IMG/VR virus record: IMGVR_UViG_3300020411_000112
Span: 1-20,130 of that record
DNA from: a virus
Length of the DNA: 20,130 nt
Reading direction: 5' to 3' (one strand)
Part shown: piece by piece, positions 14,065-20,130 of the stretch
Layout: the number at the start of each line of letters is the position of its first letter
How positions within the stretch are numbered: position 1 is the first letter of the stretch
The notes under the pieces: model-generated
Databases searched by the model: none
What the model saw: the letters and a program-made list of their open reading frames with translations, nothing else
What the model was told of the DNA's origin: nothing
Program-made: the position numbers and the translations under genes

Positions 14065-15894
14065 TTACTTTATATCGTATCTTTTAAGAATTCTAGTCCA
14101 AAGTGCCTTTGAATCTCTTTCATTCTTTTTCTGATACTTGTTTCTTCTAACTAAAGGTGTATCAGTTGATACTGCAACACCTGTAGAATTCACTGGCGCA
14201 TCTTCTTTTATGTCGTCTTTTATATATTTTATTAATTCGTCTGCGAGTTTTATGCCTGCCTTATAGTCACTTGGATAATGTAGTCCTGCTTGAACCCTAC
14301 CCCATGCACATATATCAGCGGCATCTCTTAAATTTTCTTTGTGTTCTGGATGTTTCTTTGCATAATAATTTGCAACAACATATGCTTGAACTGAATGACC
14401 AGATGGATATGCTGGTGTGTTTGCAGTTCCTGTTTTGAATTTGTTTAACTTCATCTTATATTTTTCTGCAAGTTGATATGGTCTAGGTCTGTTAAACATA
14501 TTCTTATAATGTCTTGATATTGGTGTGCATTGGTCTTTGATATATTCCATCTCTTCTTCATCATATTCTATACCTGACTCATCCATGTATTCTTTTATAT
14601 AATACATCGCATCTTCATCACAATTGATGTATTGTCTTTTAACTTCATCTGATGCATTATCTGTTTCATCTATAACTTGTGTTAGTTCTTTCTTAGTCTG
14701 ACCTGAACTGTTAGTTGGTGGTGGGTCTAACTTGATAGAGTCCCAACCCTCATCAAATATCTTTATCTTTTTATACTTTGCCTTCTTTAATTCATCTTTA
14801 GGTGCAAAATCTAATGTATCTAAATTTACAATGTTCTCTATGAAAAGGTTTGATTCACTCTTTAGACCTAGTTTCTTATCTACTGCCTTGGCACCCTTTT
14901 CTACTGCACCACCCATTGTTTCAGCCCAATCAAGCATTTTCTGTTTGACTTTCTTACCTTGTTCAGTCTGACCTGCACTCTGTAATCCTGAATATGTCAA
15001 TGCAAGTGCTAAACCTGTTGCACCACCCATCCAGATTGGTAACCCACCAGTGGCGAGACCTGCACTCAATAGACCTATGCCTTTTATGCCATCAGGTGTG
15101 GCGATTAGTTCTCTAAAACCTGCCTCTCCCATAAACGCTTGAGGAATTATCGTAAGGTCAAAATCTGATTCTATATCACCCGAGAATGACATTCTTAACC
15201 ATTGGCCGATTGCAAGTCCTGATACTGCAACAGCACTCATTGTCGCAAGTGCCTTATTCTTTTTCATAAACTCATCAACTTTGATGATACCCTTTTCTAA
15301 TTGTTGGAATGCAGGTGTGTCATGAATGGCAGCGGCACCAACTTTAAGTGATTTGCCTACTGTTCTTAATGTTCCCATTATAACTCTTGATGATGCAGAT
15401 ATAGAACCACCTATTGCCTTGACTGTATTATAGACTGATGGTTGTTTAAATGCAGTTGCGATAGTTTCAACATCTACACCTATTGCATCTCTTACACTTT
15501 GAACATGTTGTTTTAAATCTGCAACTGTATCTGGTAATTCATCACCAATGTTATCGTCTTTTACATCTGATTCAGGTTCTGATGTGTCTTTCTTCTTATC
15601 AGCGTATTTCTTATTAAAAGCTCTGTCACTATCTGTGTCTAAGGGGGAATCTTTTGAAGTAGGTTCAGAATCACCTTTCTTCATTTTTGATAGACTTTTC
15701 TTTAACTCTTTTGTTTTTTCTGAATCTGGATGTGCCTTAATATATGCCTGTTGTTTTTCAGGCGACATATCAAAGAACCATTTGTCTTTCTGTTGGGCGT
15801 CTTCGAGTAATATCTCTTCACATACTAAATCAATGGTATCACACCATTTTCTATAGTCTTCATCTATGTGATATAATACTTCTTCAATAAACAT
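14065..15894 (-). CDS. Large fusion protein with C-terminal PAP2-type phosphatase domain
   Basis: A 609-aa protein. The C-terminal domain (about 420-560) has the three PAP2 phosphatase motifs: KNMFNRPRP (Lys464, Arg471, Pro472), YPSGHS (residues 497-500 PSGH) and GRVQAGLHYPSD (Arg533, His539, Asp543). These form the vanadate-type active site that removes phosphate from lipids, nucleotides or other small esters. The N-terminal 400 residues are unlike known PAP2 enzymes: SPEKQQAYIKAHPDS at 44-58, a phrase I know from phage virion proteins, a charged linker, and glycine/alanine-rich hydrophobic segments at about 215-232 and 272-306. A basic tail follows the phosphatase. The gene overlaps the upstream one by 11 bases. 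It may be virion-borne or membrane-bound. Confidence 0.84.
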   Translation of the reverse strand: MFIEEVLYHIDEDYRKWCDTIDLVCEEILLEDAQQKDKWFFDMSPEKQQAYIKAHPDSEKTKELKKSLSKMKKGDSEPTSKDSPLDTDSDRAFNKKYADKKKDTSEPESDVKDDNIGDELPDTVADLKQHVQSVRDAIGVDVETIATAFKQPSVYNTVKAIGGSISASSRVIMGTLRTVGKSLKVGAAAIHDTPAFQQLEKGIIKVDEFMKKNKALATMSAVAVSGLAIGQWLRMSFSGDIESDFDLTIIPQAFMGEAGFRELIATPDGIKGIGLLSAGLATGGLPIWMGGATGLALALTYSGLQSAGQTEQGKKVKQKMLDWAETMGGAVEKGAKAVDKKLGLKSESNLFIENIVNLDTLDFAPKDELKKAKYKKIKIFDEGWDSIKLDPPPTNSSGQTKKELTQVIDETDNASDEVKRQYINCDEDAMYYIKEYMDESGIEYDEEEMEYIKDQCTPISRHYKNMFNRPRPYQLAEKYKMKLNKFKTGTANTPAYPSGHSVQAYVVANYYAKKHPEHKENLRDAADICAWGRVQAGLHYPSDYKAGIKLADELIKYIKDDIKEDAPVNSTGVAVSTDTPLVRRNKYQKKNERDSKALWTRILKRYDIK

Positions 15895-16513
15895 CTTCTG
15901 CTGTAAATAGGATTCTATCTTCTCCTATTTTTCCTTCATATATGAGAATACCATAACCTATACTATTTTCTTTAATATCAGTCACAAGTTGTTTCTCTTT
16001 GTAAGTTTTGATTTCTCCAGCCTCATCGAAGTTTTGTTTAATTCTTGTTCTTAAATAATACTCACCATTTCTTGCTCTACGACCACACAATTTACCAACT
16101 TCTGTTGCTTCAGATAACATATCTGGTTCAAAAGTTTCATTGTCTTTTAATAATTTATAGAAGTCTTCAAACAATTGTTCTGTTTGTTCTGCATCTAATT
16201 TAGATTGTTCTTTTAATAATGCGAGTGCAACAGCATATGAGGCAAATGCAGTTTTACCAAATGGCACCATTCTAATTAGTTTCTTTAGATTGAATACTAA
16301 TCTATGTAAAGGTGTAAGAGAGTTCTTCTCTTCTTTAGTCTTAGGGTTATTTGGTAATAGTTCATTTTTGTTTTTTGGGTTAGGTAAAAACTTAATTCTC
16401 TTACCATTACTATCAATGAACCCAAATTTATACGCAGGCATCTTTTTGAAATCTGTTGTTAATAATTTCAAAATCCTGAATACGATTAAACTGTCTATTA
16501 CTCTTCCGACCAT
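15884..16513 (-). CDS. Conserved T4-like phage protein, possibly structural
   Basis: A 209-aa protein. The N-terminus DSLIVFRILKLLTTDFKKMP followed by AYKFGFIDSNGK resembles a protein repeatedly seen in T4-like phages (SLIVFR.LKLL and LHRLVFNLK phrases), which I recall but whose function I do not know. The first 20 residues are hydrophobic and could contact the membrane or another protein. The middle (TPLHRLVFNLKKLI, FGKTAFASYAVALALLK) is helical. The ATG at 16513 lacks a Shine-Dalgarno; a late promoter match stands 6 bases before it. Met25 is a possible later start, but the conserved phrase before it favours the longer form. Confidence 0.75.
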   Translation of the reverse strand: MVGRVIDSLIVFRILKLLTTDFKKMPAYKFGFIDSNGKRIKFLPNPKNKNELLPNNPKTKEEKNSLTPLHRLVFNLKKLIRMVPFGKTAFASYAVALALLKEQSKLDAEQTEQLFEDFYKLLKDNETFEPDMLSEATEVGKLCGRRARNGEYYLRTRIKQNFDEAGEIKTYKEKQLVTDIKENSIGYGILIYEGKIGEDRILFTAEDVY

Positions 16514-16518
16514 AATAC

Positions 16519-16526
16519 TATTTATG
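16519..16526 (-). promoter_or_regulatory. Candidate T4-type late promoter, leaderless geometry
   Basis: CATAAATA on the minus strand, seven of eight matches to the T4 late consensus, in the 25-base gap before the gene at 16513. T4 spacing puts the transcript start on or next to the A of that ATG, which has no ribosome site. Confidence 0.42.
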
Positions 16527-16538
16527 CAATTTGAATGA

Positions 16539-16910
16539 CTATAAATCTCTTAGTCGTGTTGCAAGTTTCTCATCTATGGGATAATCTATCAACCAACCCT
16601 CTTCTATTAGACCAAGATATAATAACATTGTCTTAATAGATGACCAGTGTTGTTCGTCTTTGATTTTGAATTCTAACATTCTCATGCATGGTTTATACCC
16701 AAATACATTGAATAAACATATGATATGATTCAACATGAGGCGTTCCCTCATCTCACCATTCTCATGATAACGATGAAGTAATCGTTTTAGATAACGAAAC
16801 CTACGCAAGTCTTCATTAAAGTCCTCAATGTCTTCGCATTGTGGGTCATCGTAATGCTTTTGTGCGTATGCGTTAAAATTCTTTGCTGTGATTTTGTCAA
16901 AAAGACCCAT
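16539..16910 (-). CDS. Conserved T4-like phage protein of unknown function, 123 aa
   Basis: A 123-aa protein starting MGLFDKITAKNFNAYAQKHY. It is mostly helical, with a basic arginine-rich helix (LRRFRYLKRLLHRYHENG), then LNHIICLFNVFG, and WSSIKTMLLYLGLIEE in the C-terminal half. I recall close relatives being common in pelagic T4-like phages, where they are annotated only as hypothetical. No catalytic motif is visible. It could be a small DNA- or protein-binding factor. The ATG at 16910 has no Shine-Dalgarno and follows a very strong RNA hairpin (16925..16964) by 14 bases, so it may be controlled by that structure. Confidence 0.76.
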   Translation of the reverse strand: MGLFDKITAKNFNAYAQKHYDDPQCEDIEDFNEDLRRFRYLKRLLHRYHENGEMRERLMLNHIICLFNVFGYKPCMRMLEFKIKDEQHWSSIKTMLLYLGLIEEGWLIDYPIDEKLATRLRDL

Positions 16911-16924
16911 AATATAAATTGTGT

Positions 16925-16964
16925 TTAGTTAAGTTCACTAAGATATTTAGTGAACTCTAACTAA
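16925..16964 (-). terminator. Strong intergenic hairpin, terminator or RNA-processing site
   Basis: Between the stop of the 142-aa gene and the next start, the RNA can fold into a 10-bp perfect inner stem (AGTTCACTAA with TTAGTGAACT) around a 5-base loop. Past a single bulged base, 7 more pairs follow (TTAGTTA with TAACTAA), about 17 bp in all. No long U-run follows (AAACACAATTTATATT), so a classical intrinsic terminator is less sure than a stabilising, processing or attenuating structure. Confidence 0.68.
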
Positions 16965-16969
16965 CTGGA

Positions 16970-17398
16970 TTAGACTAAAGAACCGTAAACTTTGAACGAA
17001 CCAGATTCTAGTTGTTCGTATTTTACTTTTAAAGATACAATCTTTTCTTCTTTGTCTAGTTGGTCAATCGGTGTATCTACTGATTTACCAATAGTTTCAC
17101 CATGCAAAGAGAATGATAAGTCTAGTTCACCTGAACCTTCCATCTCTTCTTCTTGCACTTCACCATGACCTTCTACTGAGTTCACTTTATGTAATCCAAG
17201 TAATGATAACTTTGATTCCATTTGTGCGATAGCAGCGTGAGGATTCATGAATTCTGAAACTGCGGTGTGACCTAGAATTGCGTTGATTTTATTCTTTACA
17301 ATTGGGTCTTCTATATCATAAGGGATATGAGTAGAAGACAGGCCTGCACCTGAGAATCCATCTAAGTCTTCGTTGATATATTCTAAAAATGATTTCAT
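16970..17398 (-). CDS. Probable virion-associated protein, 142 aa
   Basis: A 142-aa protein starting MKSFLEYINEDLDGFSGAGL, the sort of short N-terminal helix that many T4-type head and neck proteins carry before a prohead-protease site. The rest holds a helical part (PHAAIAQMESKLSLLGLHKV), an acidic stretch (GEVQEEEMEGSGELDLSFSL) and a beta-rich end. AGGA stands 7 bases before the ATG, within the stop region of the preceding structural gene. It is the last gene before the strong hairpin, so it closes the small structural group. The exact role is unknown. Confidence 0.7.
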   Translation of the reverse strand: MKSFLEYINEDLDGFSGAGLSSTHIPYDIEDPIVKNKINAILGHTAVSEFMNPHAAIAQMESKLSLLGLHKVNSVEGHGEVQEEEMEGSGELDLSFSLHGETIGKSVDTPIDQLDKEEKIVSLKVKYEQLESGSFKVYGSLV

Positions 17399-17402
17399 TG
17401 TT

Positions 17403-17669
17403 TTATCCTAATTGTGCAACACCAACACCTTTAACTTCGGCGTGAGCGGCAAAAATTTCATCAGAGGCATCTTTAACAACAACTTCTGTTGCACTTGCCT
17501 TCAATGTAAATGTTCCTATTAGAGAAGCACCACTGGTCTCGACTGATACTAATCTATCAGTCGTTCCAGTATTCACTAGTCTGACTGCTGTAGCACTACC
17601 AAAATTCGAACCATTGCCCGAACTTGTTCCACAAGCAGCTTCAGAACCTAATACTTTAATCTTACTCAT
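17403..17669 (-). CDS. Small beta-rich virion protein, 88 aa
   Basis: An 88-aa protein starting MSKIKVLGSEAACGTSSGNG, followed by ATAVRLVNTGTTDRLVSVET, SLIGTFTLKASATEVV and a closing EIFAAHAEVKGVGVAQLG. It is rich in Thr, Ser, Gly and Val and looks like a small all-beta domain. Proteins of this build, with the VRLVNTGTT phrase and the FAA...GV ending, are known to me as small structural or decoration-like proteins of T4-like cyanophages and pelagiphages. AGGGG lies 8 bases before the ATG. Its two neighbours with good ribosome sites suggest strong expression of all three. Confidence 0.76.
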   Translation of the reverse strand: MSKIKVLGSEAACGTSSGNGSNFGSATAVRLVNTGTTDRLVSVETSGASLIGTFTLKASATEVVVKDASDEIFAAHAEVKGVGVAQLG

Positions 17670-17684
17670 AACTATAATCCCCTA

Positions 17685-18257
17685 TTATGCAGTGACAGTG
17701 ATTGAACCAGCGGCAGTACCTATAGCACCACTATTAGTGATAGTAGCATTAGTATTAGTGCCCTTATCTTTAATAGTTCCTGAGTTCAAGTTCATTGCAT
17801 TAGCGCCTATAGTTAATACATCGTCTGCGTTTGTAGCGGCGTTGCCAGCAGCAATTGCAAGTGTAAATACAAGTTCGTTAGTTCCTGTTCCAGATGCGTA
17901 AGGTAAGTTATGTGGGCCTCTTCCTGAACCACTTCCTTGGTTACCATTGGTAACTGCAAGGTAAGGTGTACCACCAGAAGTATCAACAGTGACTTGTTCG
18001 TTGAATCTTGCTCTTACTGATAAACTAAATCCATCAGATTTGTCAGCAGCAGTAGTAATCCACTCGATTTCAGTAATGTCAGCAGCACCAATCCCTGTTG
18101 CCAAGGACTTGATTGCAACTAAAACTTCATCAGTCGCACCAGTTTTTGGGTTTTCTTGAACCCAACCACTAGCAGTTGCATATACTTCTTTCTTCTTTGC
18201 ATCGGTTAACCATTTAGGTTTAGATTCGTCTGAATCTGATATTCCCCATAATGCCAT
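17685..18257 (-). CDS. Structural protein with bacterial Ig-like (SwmB-type) region
   Basis: A 190-aa protein. It begins MALWGISDSDESKPKWLTDA, an opening shared by small structural proteins of T4-like marine phages, from memory. Residues about 60-175 have the marks of SwmB-type Ig-like repeats found in bacterial surface adhesins: VRARFNEQVTVDTSGGTPYL, a turn, LPYASGTGTNELVFTLAIAAG, then AMNLNSGTIKDKGTNTNATI. Such domains are extended beta-sandwiches that often display on surfaces and can bind carbohydrate. A virion surface or decoration role is the natural reading. Composition is very rich in Thr, Ala, Gly and Asn. The start has AGGAG 6-7 bases upstream and is likely strongly translated. Confidence 0.76.
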   Translation of the reverse strand: MALWGISDSDESKPKWLTDAKKKEVYATASGWVQENPKTGATDEVLVAIKSLATGIGAADITEIEWITTAADKSDGFSLSVRARFNEQVTVDTSGGTPYLAVTNGNQGSGSGRGPHNLPYASGTGTNELVFTLAIAAGNAATNADDVLTIGANAMNLNSGTIKDKGTNTNATITNSGAIGTAAGSITVTA

Positions 18258-18270
18258 TTTTCTCTCCTAA

Positions 18271-18867
18271 TTATCTCGCAACTTTCAATATCGCATTGAA
18301 TGTCTTACTGAAAGTATTTTTATCTTTTTGTAATAGTTGTAAGTATTTAGTTCTTTGAGGCGCTCTAATTGACATTAAAGCGTCATGAACTTTTACTGCA
18401 TCCTTCTGTTTGACCTTGATTTTCTTCATGTCATCAGTTCTGACATCACCATCTTTGGTCACATCTTTAAACTTACGAAGTTGCATCAACATATTGGCAT
18501 CAGGTCTGTTTTGCACACCTTTTGCCTTTGATTGTAATGCATCTAAAGCTCTTTGAAAGACTTCATCTTCTTGTGCTTCAGAATACTTACCCTTGGCCAT
18601 CGTAGCAATTTTATCTAATTTGGCCTTTAAGTCGGTCTCGTTCTTTGACTGTGCCACAGCACGAGCGACTTTCTTATTGCCTGCATCTGACATCATGCCA
18701 AAGTCAGCAATCTTTTCCATAATTCTGTTAACCGGACCTACCTTTTCTTGTGAATCGGTAATAGTCTTCTTAACATAACCAAGTTTCTTTAATTTCTCTT
18801 TAAAAACTTTAAACCTTGCATCGGTTGTTAATAGTTTTTCAATTCTTGTCTTTGTTTCTGGTTTCAT
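18271..18867 (-). CDS. Basic helical protein, probable virion or head-assembly component
   Basis: A 198-aa protein that is strongly basic and almost wholly alpha-helical, starting MKPETKTRIEKLLTTDARFK. Lysine-rich helices repeat through the chain (LKAKLDKIATMAKGKYSEAQ, DDMKKIKVKQKDAVKVHDAL). There is no signal peptide, membrane helix or enzyme motif. Its place between a long charged protein and the small structural genes suggests an internal head or core role, but that is inference. The ATG overlaps the upstream stop as TAATG, with AAAGG 9 bases ahead. No family recognised. Confidence 0.68.
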   Translation of the reverse strand: MKPETKTRIEKLLTTDARFKVFKEKLKKLGYVKKTITDSQEKVGPVNRIMEKIADFGMMSDAGNKKVARAVAQSKNETDLKAKLDKIATMAKGKYSEAQEDEVFQRALDALQSKAKGVQNRPDANMLMQLRKFKDVTKDGDVRTDDMKKIKVKQKDAVKVHDALMSIRAPQRTKYLQLLQKDKNTFSKTFNAILKVAR

Positions 18868-20130
18868 TACTTTAAACCTTTAGTCAACATCTTGTCTATC
18901 TGTGGTGTTGACATATCTTTTTCTGTTGGGTCTCCATATCTTGATTTACCAATGACTATTCTTAAAAAGTCATTTACTGCCTTCTTAGCACCCTTAATTC
19001 TTACATGTTTATGCATTACAGCAGATTTTAAACCCATTCTTCTAGCTGCCTTTGCAATTTCCATGCCGTGATAACCTTGTTGTTGACCACTGTTGATTTG
19101 GTTTCTAGGGTCTACAGTGATGTTTGCAACTTCTTCATTGACTATCATATCTCTGTAAGAATTCATAAGATTATCTTCTCTTTTCACTGCATACTTCTGA
19201 TTAATCTTATCAATTTGTTTTTTGATTCCTTTATATGCAGGTGAACCATATGGTAAATCCATTGCCTTGTTGTAGAGTGTCAACAGTTGAACTCTTACTT
19301 TTTCAGGCATGTTTGTATTCATCTCATCGATAGCATCTTCAAAAACTTTTTTCTTTGGTCTAGGTTTTGATGAATAATAATCTTTAAGGAAGTTCTTTGC
19401 AGCTGCCAAAGGTATTTTAAAATCTCTTGCAAGTTCTTTTGCAGTCGCACCTTGTTGAATGTCTATGAGTAAATCACTCATTCTACTTTCTGCAATTACA
19501 TCTGTAAATTTCGGTGAATATGAATCTTTAATTCCTTTTGCTTTTCTGATGGCGTCTTTAATGTCTTGAACTTTGTCATTTTGCCTCATCGCCATATCTT
19601 CTTGTCTATCTGCTTTATCATCATAACCATCAGCAGCTCTGTCATCTGGATTTCTTTCTCTGACTTCATCTGCCTTTTCTCTGTAATTCATGGCAGCTTC
19701 ATCGTGTCTATCTCTTTGTTTTCTAGCAAATTCTAATTTTTTCTGTAATGCTTCTACTTTACTTTCACCTGCTTTCTTTTTCTTCCAATCTGCAACTCTG
19801 GCATCTCTATTAGAATCTCTTTCAGTGCTTTTGTAACCATAACCTGTTAATGGTTGTTCAACCATTGTTCTATAGGCATCAAATACACTTTCTTGAACTT
19901 TGACTAGTTTCTCTCTCTTTCTCTTTATCTTACCTTTGCCTTTCCACCTTTTCATCATCTTGTCAAATAAACCTTCTTGCATTTCTGATTCATTTATTCC
20001 TGCTGAACTTCTTTCGTCATCATCCATACCAGAAACCCATGAACCTGGAGCATGTGTTATTTTAAAATTATTTACTTTAACACCCCAATCTTTTAGGAAT
20101 TTAACTACTGGTTCTCTTGCATCTCCAACT
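18867..20130 (-). CDS. Long charged protein, N-terminus cut by the window edge
   Basis: The frame stays open past a possible ATG at 20027 to the end of the window, and the extra 34 codons read like protein (EPVVKFLKDWGVKVNNFKIT, then HAPGSWVSG), so the true start probably lies beyond the edge. At least 420 residues are visible. The middle is extremely rich in Lys, Arg, Asp and Glu and helical (KVEALQKKLEFARKQRDRHD, DDKADRQEDMAMRQNDKV). Around residue 195 of the ATG form, ATAKELARDFKIPLAAAKNF looks like a helix-turn-helix. The C-terminal part has ARRMGLKSAVMHKHVRIKGA and ends with a basic tail. A virion or DNA-packaging link is plausible; no family recognised. Confidence 0.75.
   Translation of the reverse strand, partial: VGDAREPVVKFLKDWGVKVNNFKITHAPGSWVSGMDDDERSSAGINESEMQEGLFDKMMKRWKGKGKIKRKREKLVKVQESVFDAYRTMVEQPLTGYGYKSTERDSNRDARVADWKKKKAGESKVEALQKKLEFARKQRDRHDEAAMNYREKADEVRERNPDDRAADGYDDKADRQEDMAMRQNDKVQDIKDAIRKAKGIKDSYSPKFTDVIAESRMSDLLIDIQQGATAKELARDFKIPLAAAKNFLKDYYSSKPRPKKKVFEDAIDEMNTNMPEKVRVQLLTLYNKAMDLPYGSPAYKGIKKQIDKINQKYAVKREDNLMNSYRDMIVNEEVANITVDPRNQINSGQQQGYHGMEIAKAARRMGLKSAVMHKHVRIKGAKKAVNDFLRIVIGKSRYGDPTEKDMSTPQIDKMLTKGLK

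Noticed and set aside
1-20130. tRNA genes, CRISPR arrays, insertion sequences, introns or inteins
   Set aside because: The window is almost filled with continuous minus-strand coding frames; no cloverleaf, spaced repeats or transposase was seen, and nrdA and nrdB are uninterrupted.

Overview
This window looks like part of a T4-like myovirus genome, most likely from a marine phage of an AT-rich host. The evidence is gene content and layout. Every supported gene lies on the minus strand, genes are packed with stops and starts overlapping or a few bases apart, and no cellular housekeeping genes, RNA genes, insertion sequences or CRISPR arrays are seen. The anchors are a complete class Ia ribonucleotide reductase (nrdA, nrdB), a glutaredoxin and a T4 gp61-type primase. 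These lie beside virion-type proteins of kinds I associate with T4-like cyanophages and pelagiphages. The host cannot be named from the sequence.

Transcription runs from high to low coordinates. From 20130 down to about 15.9 kb lies a probable virion block: a partial gene, a basic helical protein, a small structural protein with a bacterial Ig-like (SwmB-type) region, an 88-aa beta-rich structural protein, an uncharacterised protein starting MKSFLEYINED, and two conserved T4-like unknowns. A very strong hairpin sits at 16925..16964. From 15.9 to 12.9 kb are a 609-aa protein ending in a PAP2 phosphatase domain and a membrane protein with a long coiled coil.

From 12.8 to 6.3 kb is the nucleotide and replication block: primase, nrdA, two 2-oxoglutarate/Fe(II)-oxygenase-like genes inserted between nrdA and nrdB, nrdB, a small membrane protein, a 51-aa basic protein and glutaredoxin. 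From 6.3 to 4.7 kb are small genes, including a HExxH protein and a HAD-family nucleotidase. From 4.75 to 3.8 kb is a probable lysis pair: an inner-membrane coiled-coil protein whose gene overlaps an outer-membrane lipoprotein gene, as in Rz/Rz1 spanins, preceded by a 26-aa membrane peptide. From 3.8 to 0.95 kb four more oxygenase-like genes stand in a row, with a 35-aa membrane peptide gene wedged between two of them. The left edge cuts an unrecognised gene that has its own probable late promoter.

The outstanding feature is six double-stranded beta-helix oxygenase-like genes in one short stretch. They differ in the metal-binding motif (HxD, HxE, HxH), so they are not simple tandem copies. 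Several starts were moved from the longest reading frame to internal codons because of Shine-Dalgarno position or stop/start overlap. Three very small genes (26, 35 and 51 aa) were read directly from the sequence.
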